Assembly (NCBI RefSeq): GCF_032302195.1
Contig: NZ_CP135275.1
Span: 434,001 to 498,000, forward strand
Direction: 5' to 3'
DNA from: Paenibacillus sp. MMS20-IR301
GTDB taxonomy: Bacteria; Bacillota; Bacilli; Paenibacillales; Paenibacillaceae
Length of the DNA stretch: 64,000 bases
Under the pieces are notes generated by a model, which made no database searches, was not told the origin of the DNA, and saw nothing but the letters and a program-made list of their open reading frames with translations. Position numbers and translations under genes: made by a program. Below, piece by piece: positions 1 to 8,500 of this stretch (position 1 is its first letter; every line of letters begins with the position of its first letter).

Positions 1-1
1 C

Positions 2-445
2 AACGGCCGTGGCTCCTGCCTGACGCAAAGCTTGTTCAGCGTCGAAACAGGCAGGGAGTATGAGCTGGTGCTTGAAGTGGACGGCCGGGAGATCAAGGCT
101 TATATCGATGGTACAGAGGTTAATCAGGCTGAAGATAAACAGCCGGCAGCTGAAACGCTCTACTATTCTTCCAGCATAGAAGAAGCTACCGGAGATGTCA
201 TTGTCAAAGCGGTCAACGTGCAGGAGACTCCTGTAGTCTCCCGGCTGGAGCTGCCTGATCTGCCGGAAGGTTCCTTGAGCATTGAAGTGCACAGCCTGTC
301 CGGCCATCAGCTGGAAGATGAGAACGGGTTCGCTGAGCCGCAGAAGATCTATCCGCAGGTGAGCGGATTCACGGCCGGAGAGAATGCCTTCACCTATGAA
401 TTCCCGCAGCATTCCGTAACGGTATTCCTTATCAGGGCGGAATAA
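2..445 (+). CDS. alpha-L-arabinofuranosidase, GH51-like, C-terminal part (gene enters from the left edge)
   Basis: The reading frame is open to the left edge of the window, so only the last 147 residues are seen. The visible part contains a beta-rich segment (YELVLEVDGREIKAYIDG) followed by a segment that starts with LYYSSSIEEATGDVIVKAVN and ends in FTYEFPQHSVTVFLIRAE. That layout matches the C-terminal beta-sandwich of GH51 alpha-L-arabinofuranosidases, where the protein ends in a hydrophobic strand just after an 'FPxxSVTV' motif. GH51 enzymes remove arabinose side chains from arabinoxylan or arabinan, usually inside the cell. The catalytic barrel lies outside the window, so active-site residues cannot be checked. 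A hairpin terminator follows 36 bases after the stop, so this is the last gene of its unit. The family call is fairly confident; the exact substrate is inference. Confidence 0.65.
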   Translation, partial: NGRGSCLTQSLFSVETGREYELVLEVDGREIKAYIDGTEVNQAEDKQPAAETLYYSSSIEEATGDVIVKAVNVQETPVVSRLELPDLPEGSLSIEVHSLSGHQLEDENGFAEPQKIYPQVSGFTAGENAFTYEFPQHSVTVFLIRAE

Positions 446-480
446 TACCTGAAGCATCATACGCAGATCAAACCTAAGCC

Positions 481-512
481 GGCGGTGTCCTGAACAGGAT
501 ACCGCCTTTTGT
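481..512 (+). terminator. Rho-independent terminator after the GH51-like gene
   Basis: An 11-base stem (GGCGGTGTCCT pairing with AGGATACCGCC, with one G-T pair) and a 4-base loop are followed by TTTTG. It sits between the plus-strand arabinofuranosidase gene and the convergent minus-strand AraC gene. Confidence 0.7.
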
Positions 513-554
513 GACTTTAAAAAATTCATAAGATTTGTGTGGCTGCATGGCGCG

Positions 555-1370
555 CTACTCCGCGGCCCTCTTCCGGAACCCGCTCGGCGTGACGTTCAAT
601 GCCTGTTTGAAGATTTTGCAGAAATACATGGATGAGTTGAAGCCGCAGGCATTCCCGATCTCCAGAACGGACAGCCTGGAATTCACGAGCAGGCTGCAGG
701 CATGCTGGATCTTGATATTGTTCAGGTATTGAATCAGGGTCATGCCGGTCGCCTCTTTGAAGATATGGCAGAGATAATATTTCGAGATGAAGAACTGCTC
801 GGCGATCTCCTCAATCTTGCTGATCCGGTTATAGTTCTGGTTGATGTACGACAGAATCGGCGCGAAATTAGCGTAAGCCGCCGGCACATGCCCGGCGCTT
901 GGCGTCTGCTTATGCTCATTCATGAGATTCAGAATATCTGCCAGATAGATGAAAATGCGGTTGTCAGGATCACTGACATTCTCCTTGTCCAGCAGCAGGA
1001 GCAGCTTCTTCATTCGCGGAAAGGCCTCTTTGCTGATGGAGATCACGCTCTGGTCAAAGCAGCTCAGCAGCTGCCCGATCGACCGTTCTGTAAAATGCAG
1101 CCGCAGAAACCGTTCCGTGAAATAAAGGCAGGTCCGGGCACAGGAGTGGTTGCCCCGGCTTTTGTGGAAGGAATTCGGCCTGAATAAGGCGACATCATAC
1201 ATCTTAATGTCATGCAGCGAGTCATTGACCATGAAATGGTGATGGCCCTCCTCCAGAATATACAGCTCATAGGAATTATGGTAATGGAAATTAGGCATCT
1301 CGTAGTTGGAGTCATGTTTCCCGTATTCAATGGAGAACAGGGGATGGGACTGGTATAAATCTGCACTCAT
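555..1370 (-). CDS. AraC-family transcriptional regulator with N-terminal cupin-like domain
   Basis: This 271-residue protein has an AraC-type sugar-sensing N-terminus (MPNFHYHNSYELYILEEG, roughly residues 24-41) and two C-terminal helix-turn-helix motifs (around ISKIEEIAEQFFISKYYLCH and SVLEIGNACGFNSSMYFCKI), ending in VTPSGFRKRAAE. Such proteins activate sugar-catabolic operons when the inducer binds the cupin domain. The start at 1370 was chosen because GAAGGAGG lies 8 bases upstream; a longer frame back to 1427 has no comparable site. It is divergent from the GH115 gene, with a 346-base shared region between them, so it is a likely local regulator of the xylan genes. That role is inferred from position only. 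Confidence 0.85.
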   Translation of the reverse strand: MSADLYQSHPLFSIEYGKHDSNYEMPNFHYHNSYELYILEEGHHHFMVNDSLHDIKMYDVALFRPNSFHKSRGNHSCARTCLYFTERFLRLHFTERSIGQLLSCFDQSVISISKEAFPRMKKLLLLLDKENVSDPDNRIFIYLADILNLMNEHKQTPSAGHVPAAYANFAPILSYINQNYNRISKIEEIAEQFFISKYYLCHIFKEATGMTLIQYLNNIKIQHACSLLVNSRLSVLEIGNACGFNSSMYFCKIFKQALNVTPSGFRKRAAE

Positions 1371-1525
1371 CGGCACAGCCTCCTTCAATCTATAGCAATA
1401 TAATATAACAAAATACGAATTAAACAATATAATAAAAGATTATTGCTGTGGAATGCTGTATATTCGAGTTGTTAAATTAAAGATTTATATAAGATGAACT
1501 CAAAATGAAAACTTAAAGCTCAGGT

Positions 1526-1680
1526 GTCACTGCGGTGAACATTCGGACTTCCGGCCGCTGTTGTCCCCAGATTCCTTGATTTAAACCGCTGTTAGCGGTA
1601 GAAATCCGGTGACAAAGGCGGTCGCTACCGCTCCTACAGTTCCGAATTTCCCCTCCGATCCTTATTGCTTTGCGTTAGTT
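1526..1680. repeat. nested palindromic intergenic element upstream of GH115
   Basis: This part of the 1371-1716 intergenic region is packed with dyad symmetry. A perfect 6-base-arm hairpin (ACCGCT-GTT-AGCGGT, 1586-1600) sits inside a larger imperfect inverted repeat whose arms, CGGCCGCTGTTGTC (1552-1565) and GACAAAGGCGGTCG (1611-1624), match at 11 of 14 positions. It is GC-rich compared with the AT-rich bases 1371-1510 and 1680-1705 around it. The structure and position suggest a non-coding, possibly dispersed, intergenic element, which argues against translating through it. Dispersal elsewhere in the genome is inference. Confidence 0.5.
1581..1594. promoter_or_regulatory. possible cre (CcpA) site upstream of GH115, weak
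   Basis: TTAAACCGCTGTTA matches the cre consensus TGWAANCGNTNWCA at 12 of 14 positions. It overlaps the central hairpin of the nested palindromic element, so the match could be incidental. It lies 123 bases upstream of the preferred GH115 start. Confidence 0.3.
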
Positions 1681-1716
1681 AATTTAAGTAAATCTTATAT
1701 ACAGGAGGGGAAGCAG

Positions 1717-4700
1717 TTGGAGGAACATACATTATTTAAGCGGGGCAGCACAGTACGCATCTACTTGGCGGAAACGGAGAACAGCGCGGTACTTATAGCG
1801 GTTAACAATCTGATCCGGGATATTGCTGCGGTATGCGGCTCTGCGGCAGAGATTTCACGGGAGATCGGTCTGTGCAGCGTTGTGATCGGGACTGTGGACA
1901 ATGACAATGCCGGGCTGGCAGATGTGCTGAACAGCAGGAATGTGCCGCTCGACAGGCTGCAGGCTGAAGGCGCTTACCGCTGGGAGGGGTATCTCCATCA
2001 GCTGGCGGACGGTGTACTGTATATAGCCGGGACGGACAGAAGGGGAACGATTTACGGAATCTATGATTTATGCGGACAGCTCGGCGTCTCCCCCTGGTAT
2101 TACTGGGGCGATGTTCCGGTTAAGCTGAAGGATTCCTTCAGCCTTCCGGCGGATTATGCCAAGGCAGACTGGCCGTCTGTGAAATACCGGGGGATCTTCA
2201 TTAATGATGAAGAGGAGCTGAATGACTGGGCCAGACTGCATACGGCTGACGGTACAATCGGACCTGAGGCTTATGAGCGGATATTCGAGCTGCTGCTCCG
2301 CCTGAAGGGCAACTATATCTGGCCGGCGATGCATGTGAATTTCTTCAACGGCAATCTCCGGAACGGGGCACTCGCTGAACAGATGGGGGTTGTCGTCGGG
2401 ACTTCCCACTGTGATATGCTGCTGCGGAGCAATCAGAATGAATGGGAGCCGTGGATTAAGAGCAAGGGATATACGGATGCAGTTTACGATTACTCCATTG
2501 AAGGACGGAACCGCGAAATTCTGCGTGAGTACTGGCAGGAAAGCGTGGAGTTGAACAAAGACTATGAGGTTAGCTATACGATGGGCATGCGCGGAATTCA
2601 CGACTCCGGCTTCCACACACAGGCGATTGATGCCGACGAAGCCTTGAGTGCGGAGGAGAAGACCGCAGCCAAGGTCCGGCTGCTTGGTGAGATTATTCAG
2701 GACCAGCGGAAGATTCTTCAGGATGTGCTCGGCGAGGTCCGGGCCGGTGAAGTGCTGCAGACATTTGTTCCTTACAAAGAAGTACTGGACCTGTACAATC
2801 TCGGCCTTGAAGTGCCGGAGGATGTTACCTTAATCTGGGCGAATGACAACTTCGGGCATATGCGCCGTTATCCCGATGCGGCAGAGCGGGAGCGCAGCGG
2901 CGGCAACGGGCTGTATTATCACTCCTCTTACTGGGCGCACGGGGGAACAGCGATGAGTTATCTGTTCATCAATTCGATCCCGCTCGCGCACACGGGCAAT
3001 GAATTGAAGAAGTCGTATGAATCCGGGATACAGAAGATTTGGGTACAAAATATCGGCGGACTCAAGCCGCTGGAGCAGGATATGGAATTCTTCCTGCGTT
3101 ACGGGTGGGAGGCCGGCCAAGCGGAAGGCCTCACTAAAGACACACGGAAATTCAGCGAGCACTGGATCAACATGAATTTCTCCGGCAATCACGGCGCCGA
3201 AGCGGCTGAATTATATGAAACCTTCGCCCAGGTTACGAATGTGCGGAAGATTGAGCATATGAACTCGGATGTATTCTCGCAGACGGTGCTCGGCGATGAG
3301 GCCGGACGCAGGCTGATGCTGCTTGAGGATATTTTCCGCCGGGGCAATGCCATCCTGTACAGCCTGCCGGAAGCGGAGCGGGCGGCCTTCTTCCAGCTGT
3401 TCCTGATGAAGATTCATGCCTCTTACTATACCAATCATGAATTCTACTATGCTGACAGAAGCACACTCTCTTATGCGCGGGGGAACATGCAGGCGGCAGA
3501 CAAGTATGCGGAGCTGTCTGCCGCCATGCTGGACTACAAGCGGAGCATGCTGCATTTCTATAACCGCATCATGAGCGGCGGCAAATGGGAGGGCATGCTT
3601 ACGCCGGAGAGCTTCCCGCCGCCGCCGACCGCGATGTATCCGGCCAGCAAGCCGGCACTCAGCATCACCGGAAGCGGCGCCCGGGTAGATCTGTGGAACA
3701 ATGCCGATAGCCTCAGCTTCTCGGCATACGGCCGGTCGCAGAAGTGGATGGAGCTGGGGAATCAAGGCGCAGGCAGCTTCCCGTATTTCATTGAAGTCAG
3801 GGAAGGCGCGGACTGGATTACCGTATCTGAAACTGAAGGCATCATTCAAGAGGAGCAGCGGATACTGGTCTCGGTAGCAGACCCGGTGCAGCAGGCCGGC
3901 CGGCAGGGGCTTATCGTCGTCCATGACCGGCGGGACGGCAGTGAATATCCTGTGAAGGTGCAGGTGGAGCAGGCTGCAGAACTTCCCGCAGGAAATCCCG
4001 GCTACCTCGAAGCCGACGGGTATATTTCCATCCCGGCTGACGGGTATGACCGCAGCGTCTTCCATGAAGCCGGGCAGTACGGCTGGGTAACGGTGCCGGG
4101 CATAGGCCGGCATGAGGGAGCAGCGGTAATGGCCTGGCATTCCGGGCTTAAGCCGCTTGAGACTGTGCCGGGGGAGAATCCATATCTGGAATACGGGCTG
4201 TATTTACAGCATAGCGGCAGCTTCAAGCTGGAGATCCACCGCTTCCTTACCTTGAATTCCACCGGCCGGATCCGTTTCGCTATCGGCATGGATGAGGCGG
4301 AGCCGGTGCTTGTAGAATCGGATACCCGGGATGAATGGACCGGCAGCTGGCAGGAAGCCGTCTTTAGTAACGGCGAGACCTTGACCGTGCAGCTGCCGTT
4401 CCTGTCCGCAGGCCGGCATGTCCTGAGGCTCTACATGGTTGACCCTTATGTGACCTTAACGAAGTTCGTACTGTATACAACTGCAGAGAGCGGCGGAAAT
4501 CTGGGACCGGTGTACAGCAGACGGAATTATACCTCCGCTGCCGGATACGGGCTTGAGGCTCCGGATGTGCAGTGGGACAGGCTTGAACAGCTGTGCAGCA
4601 GCTGGTATACGGCCAGCCCCGGCGAGGCTCCGCTTCCGGATGTGCTGTATGCAGACGAGGAGTTCTTCAAGACGACGGATCAGATCTTCAATAAGGTCCG

Positions 4701-5331
4701 GAGCATGCCGCAAGCGGCCCTTGGAGAACGCCGTTATGCAAGTCTCCGGGCAGCAGACGGGACCAAGAATTGGCTTGCAGCCTTCGGCTCCGGCAGCTTT
4801 ACAGAAGAGAGCGGCGTACTGGCGATTGAGGCGGAATATGCCCTGGAGAATTCAGCCGATGCGTATCTTACGCCAGGCGCGGACGGCAGCGGCCTTAGCT
4901 GGAGCCATCTGCAGGCGCAAACGAACGGCAGGACAGGGCTGGCTATGCATGTAGCCCCGCCGGGGATACAGTGGGATGATCCGCAGCAGGCTCCGGCGAT
5001 GCATTACGGGCTGAATATCAGTACACCGGGAGTCTACCGGGTCTGGATGCTGCTCCGGCATTATAACGATAAGTCGGACTCCTGCTATCTGGCACTTGAC
5101 GGTCAAGTGCAGCTGTTAGCAGAGCAGCTCGGTAAGGGCACGCTGCATACGTACAATACTGCGTATGTATATTACTGGTGCCTGATCTCCGAGCTGGAGA
5201 TCACTGCAGGCAGGCATATCTTCTCTGTGCTCGCGAGGAAGTCGCAGCTGCGGATCGACCGCATCTACCTGACCACCGGCGGGGAGCTGCCGCCGGCGGA
5301 TGCCCAGTGGAAGGATTCACTTAGAGCATAG
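1717..5331 (+). CDS. glycoside hydrolase family 115 (xylan alpha-1,2-glucuronidase)
   Basis: The 1204-residue product carries GH115 hallmarks in order: an N-terminal domain with IAVNNLIRDIAAVCG, the GVSPWYYWGDVPV motif, GIFINDEEELNDW, LKGNYIWPAMHVNFF and DVTLIWANDNFGHMRRYP in the first half, then beta-rich and C-terminal GH115_C-type domains. GH115 enzymes cut alpha-1,2-linked (4-O-methyl)glucuronic acid from xylan. No signal peptide is visible, so it probably acts in the cytoplasm on imported aldouronates. The TTG at 1717 is preferred because AGGAGGGG (1703-1710) lies 6 bases upstream. The frame extends to a GTG at 1609, but that extension has no ribosome site and runs through a palindromic intergenic element. 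The divergent AraC gene and the downstream sugar importer fit glucuronoarabinoxylan use. Confidence 0.88.
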   Translation: MEEHTLFKRGSTVRIYLAETENSAVLIAVNNLIRDIAAVCGSAAEISREIGLCSVVIGTVDNDNAGLADVLNSRNVPLDRLQAEGAYRWEGYLHQLADGVLYIAGTDRRGTIYGIYDLCGQLGVSPWYYWGDVPVKLKDSFSLPADYAKADWPSVKYRGIFINDEEELNDWARLHTADGTIGPEAYERIFELLLRLKGNYIWPAMHVNFFNGNLRNGALAEQMGVVVGTSHCDMLLRSNQNEWEPWIKSKGYTDAVYDYSIEGRNREILREYWQESVELNKDYEVSYTMGMRGIHDSGFHTQAIDADEALSAEEKTAAKVRLLGEIIQDQRKILQDVLGEVRAGEVLQTFVPYKEVLDLYNLGLEVPEDVTLIWANDNFGHMRRYPDAAERERSGGNGLYYHSSYWAHGGTAMSYLFINSIPLAHTGNELKKSYESGIQKIWVQNIGGLKPLEQDMEFFLRYGWEAGQAEGLTKDTRKFSEHWINMNFSGNHGAEAAELYETFAQVTNVRKIEHMNSDVFSQTVLGDEAGRRLMLLEDIFRRGNAILYSLPEAERAAFFQLFLMKIHASYYTNHEFYYADRSTLSYARGNMQAADKYAELSAAMLDYKRSMLHFYNRIMSGGKWEGMLTPESFPPPPTAMYPASKPALSITGSGARVDLWNNADSLSFSAYGRSQKWMELGNQGAGSFPYFIEVREGADWITVSETEGIIQEEQRILVSVADPVQQAGRQGLIVVHDRRDGSEYPVKVQVEQAAELPAGNPGYLEADGYISIPADGYDRSVFHEAGQYGWVTVPGIGRHEGAAVMAWHSGLKPLETVPGENPYLEYGLYLQHSGSFKLEIHRFLTLNSTGRIRFAIGMDEAEPVLVESDTRDEWTGSWQEAVFSNGETLTVQLPFLSAGRHVLRLYMVDPYVTLTKFVLYTTAESGGNLGPVYSRRNYTSAAGYGLEAPDVQWDRLEQLCSSWYTASPGEAPLPDVLYADEEFFKTTDQIFNKVRSMPQAALGERRYASLRAADGTKNWLAAFGSGSFTEESGVLAIEAEYALENSADAYLTPGADGSGLSWSHLQAQTNGRTGLAMHVAPPGIQWDDPQQAPAMHYGLNISTPGVYRVWMLLRHYNDKSDSCYLALDGQVQLLAEQLGKGTLHTYNTAYVYYWCLISELEITAGRHIFSVLARKSQLRIDRIYLTTGGELPPADAQWKDSLRA

Positions 5332-5379
5332 TTAAGAATGAATAAAGTAAGCTTAGGCACAATGGAATAAGGTATCTGC

Positions 5380-5416
5380 AAGAGGCCCTCTGCGAATTTC
5401 CGGCAGAGGGCCTCTT
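5380..5416 (+). terminator. Rho-independent terminator after GH115
   Basis: A 14-base perfect stem (AAGAGGCCCTCTGC / GCAGAGGGCCTCTT) with a 9-base loop begins 49 bases after the GH115 stop. The T-tract is short, so efficiency is uncertain. Confidence 0.65.
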
Positions 5417-5488
5417 CAGCATTTCAATATGGAAATTCTATCCTTACCGGAGGAATTCAAAGAAAACAATAGCTTTCTGCGGTACATT

Positions 5489-5502
5489 AGAAAGCGCTTA
5501 CC
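5489..5502. promoter_or_regulatory. cre-like (CcpA) site before the GH43-SLH gene
   Basis: AGAAAGCGCTTACC matches the cre consensus TGWAANCGNTNWCA at 12 of 14 positions and includes the strong core GAAAGCGCTTAC. It lies 44 bases before the start codon, a position where CcpA binding would block transcription. Carbon catabolite repression of this gene is inferred. Confidence 0.5.
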
Positions 5503-5546
5503 ACTTAAAATGAACAGGAATCTTAATTTAAAGAGGAGGCAGATGA

Positions 5547-8500
5547 ATGTTTCAATTTTTAAGGAGGACTACGGCGAAAATTTTAGCGGCATCGCTGCTT
5601 ATGTCCATCATTTGCGGGCAGCTGCAGCCCGGTCCGGCGGTTCAGGCGGCGAATGTTCCGGGCTCCGGCCTGCAGCTCAGCGACAGCACTTATTATTTTG
5701 CGAGCGATTACTTTTCTGCAATGCCTACAGGAGCTGCACCTGTGAAGCAACTGACTGTTACGGATCTTCCTGCAGGTGTTACGAATGAAGAGGTGGCCTG
5801 GTCGTCAAGCGATTCAAGTGTAGCCACAGTGGATCAGTCCGGACTGGTTACGGCTGCCGGCAAAGGCACAGCGCTCATCACTGCGTCAGCTGCGGGCAGC
5901 TTATATAGGTCATCCTGTGCTGTATATGTGCCGTCCATAAGTGAGAGCTTCGACAATCTTGCCGCAGGCGATGCTTGGGGAATCACTACAGGTAACGCAG
6001 CTGCCATAATGGGAGCTTCAGCCAGTACCATCACAGGCATACCGGGGCAAGTATTTAAAGCAGCGTACAGTGCCTCAGGTACCAGAGGCTTCTATAAGAC
6101 ATTCGCGGCACCGGTGGCCAACGAAAAAGTGCTGCTGAATTTTGATTGGAACGTAGGCACATTAACGAATGGTGCAGGATCACTCAGTATACAGGACAGC
6201 ATGCACCGAAGTTATATTACCTTTGCCCTTCCGTTAACCGGAACTGCGACTGGTTCACGTACGATTATATATGATACAACGCCTACCACAACAAGAGGCA
6301 CACCTTATACGCTGCCAGAGGAGAGCTGGGGAACCCAGAAGGGGAAGCCGGTGGCAGGCTCAGGCTTTGACACCGCAAATGCAACCTATAACGTAACCGT
6401 AGCTATTGATTTTTTGAATAAAAAAATTGATTTTACACTTACGAACAAGACTGATGCCGCGAAGACGGCTTCAGTCCGCAATATTCCATTCTCCACTGCG
6501 GTTACGTACAGCAACAATTTCGGTGCCATTGAAATGCTGGGAATCAGAACGTCAAGTACGGCTACCTGGAATCCATGGCTGGATAATTTCAATGTGTATA
6601 CAGCGGTTCCTGATATTACTTCTGTATCCCTGAATACAAGCGAGTTGAAGCTGAGCAACATCACAGCTGCTTCCTCCAGTACCGCACAATTGACTGCTAC
6701 AGTTAATCCGGCAGTTCCTGATGTTAATCAGAATGTGACATGGTCATCCAGCGACACCGCTGTTGCTACAGTCAGTGCTACGGGGGTTGTCAATGCGGTA
6801 TATGACGGCATAGCAACCATTACGGCAGTTTCAGTCAAAAATCCTGCGGTCAGCAGTACAGCTATAGTAACCGTACGTCCGCCTATTGAGATCTCAGAGC
6901 TGCATATTACAGATGCCGGGGTTAACGTCGAAGGAACGGCAATCGGGAAAACGACAGGCACGAACTTCAAGCTTGACTACACTATTCATCCGGCTGACGC
7001 GGATTATCAAAGTGTCAGATGGAGCTCAAGCGACCCTGCCGTTGTCAATGTAGGCGCTACTTCAGGAATGGCTTATGTTCTGGCACCGGGAGATGCAGAA
7101 ATCATGTTAACGGCGGATGCGTTCGCAGAATATGGCGGACCCGTGATCACCCGCACTTTTACAGTACATGCAACGGGAGAGGCGACAGCCTGGGTGCCTG
7201 TAGAAGAAGTAACGCTTGATCATGCGGTCCTTACATTGAATGCCCGGGGTGCAAATGGAGTATTGAACGCAAGCATCGGGCCGGTGAATGCGACGAATCA
7301 GAATCTCATATGGACGACCAGCGATGCAGCCGTCGCAAGGGTGTCCAGCGGTGTGATTACACCTGTAAGCTCAGGTATAGCAGTCATTACGGTTGCTACA
7401 GATGACGGAAACTTCACCGCATCATGCACTGTGACGGTCAACGTAGGTGTAACAGGATTAGCGCTCGACAGATCAAGCCTGTCTCTGACTACGCCTGGCG
7501 GAGCCGGGACCGGCCTGCCGGGAACATTGACCCCGGTGATCTATCCTGCTGATGCAAGCATCAAAGATGTAATCTGGACGACAAGCAATCCGGCAGTGGC
7601 AACAGTCGATAACGGTATCGTTACACCCGCAGGGGGAGGGACAGCTATCATTACCGCCACTTCGGCTGATGGAGGCTATACGGCGTCGTCAACTGTGACG
7701 GTTGCCATTTCAGTAAATGGCATTTCGCTTGCAGCCACCGCTTTAGAACTGTCCATGGGCGGACTGAGCGGCGATCTCACAACGATTATCCAGCCTCTGG
7801 ATGCCGCCAACAAAAATGTAATCTGGACGACCAGCGATGCGGCAGTTGCAACCGTGTCCGGCAATGGCATTGTAACCCCTGTAAATACCGGTACAGCCCG
7901 GATAACGGTTAAGACAGCGGATGGCAGCTTCAGTGCAACCTGTGAGGTAACGGTATCCCCCGCTGTTGCATTAACCGCGCTTACACTTGATCAGTCCAGC
8001 CTGCTGCTGCCAAGCGGCGGTGTGACTCGGGCCCTGACTCCCGGGTTCTCACCGGCAGAGGCATCAAATACAAGTTTGACCTGGACGACGAGCGATGCAT
8101 CCGTTGCTACCGTATTGAACGGGGTCGTCACTTCTGTTGCTCCCGGAACGGCAACAATTACAGCAGCCTCAGCGGAAGGCGGGCTGACGGCTGACAGTAC
8201 TGTAACGGTGATCCCGCCAAACGGGGCAACAATTACGAATGATACCTTTTATAAGGATACCGACGGGAACCCTATCTATTCGCAAGGGGGAGGGATCTTC
8301 AAGTTCGGAGATACCTATTATTGGTACGGGGTGCATTATAAAGAGGCAGAGACCTATGCGCAGACGCTGGTAAGAGTAGCGGACCGCACCACCTTCATGG
8401 GCTTCTCCTGCTATTCATCCAAGGATCTGGTTCATTGGAAGAATGAAGGAGACGTCATGACGCGGAATACCCCCGGGGCTGAGAATGCTACCTGGGTAGG

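Noticed and set aside
702..1187. 161-residue plus-strand frame opposite the first AraC gene
   Set aside because: It is antisense to a well-supported AraC gene.
3211..4140. 309-residue minus-strand frame inside GH115
   Set aside because: It is antisense to strong GH115 coding sequence and has Arg/His/Pro-rich, shadow-type composition.
5429..5788. 119-residue frame overlapping the start of the GH43-SLH gene
   Set aside because: It is out of frame with the signal peptide and BIG2 coding sequence, and its ATG has no ribosome site.
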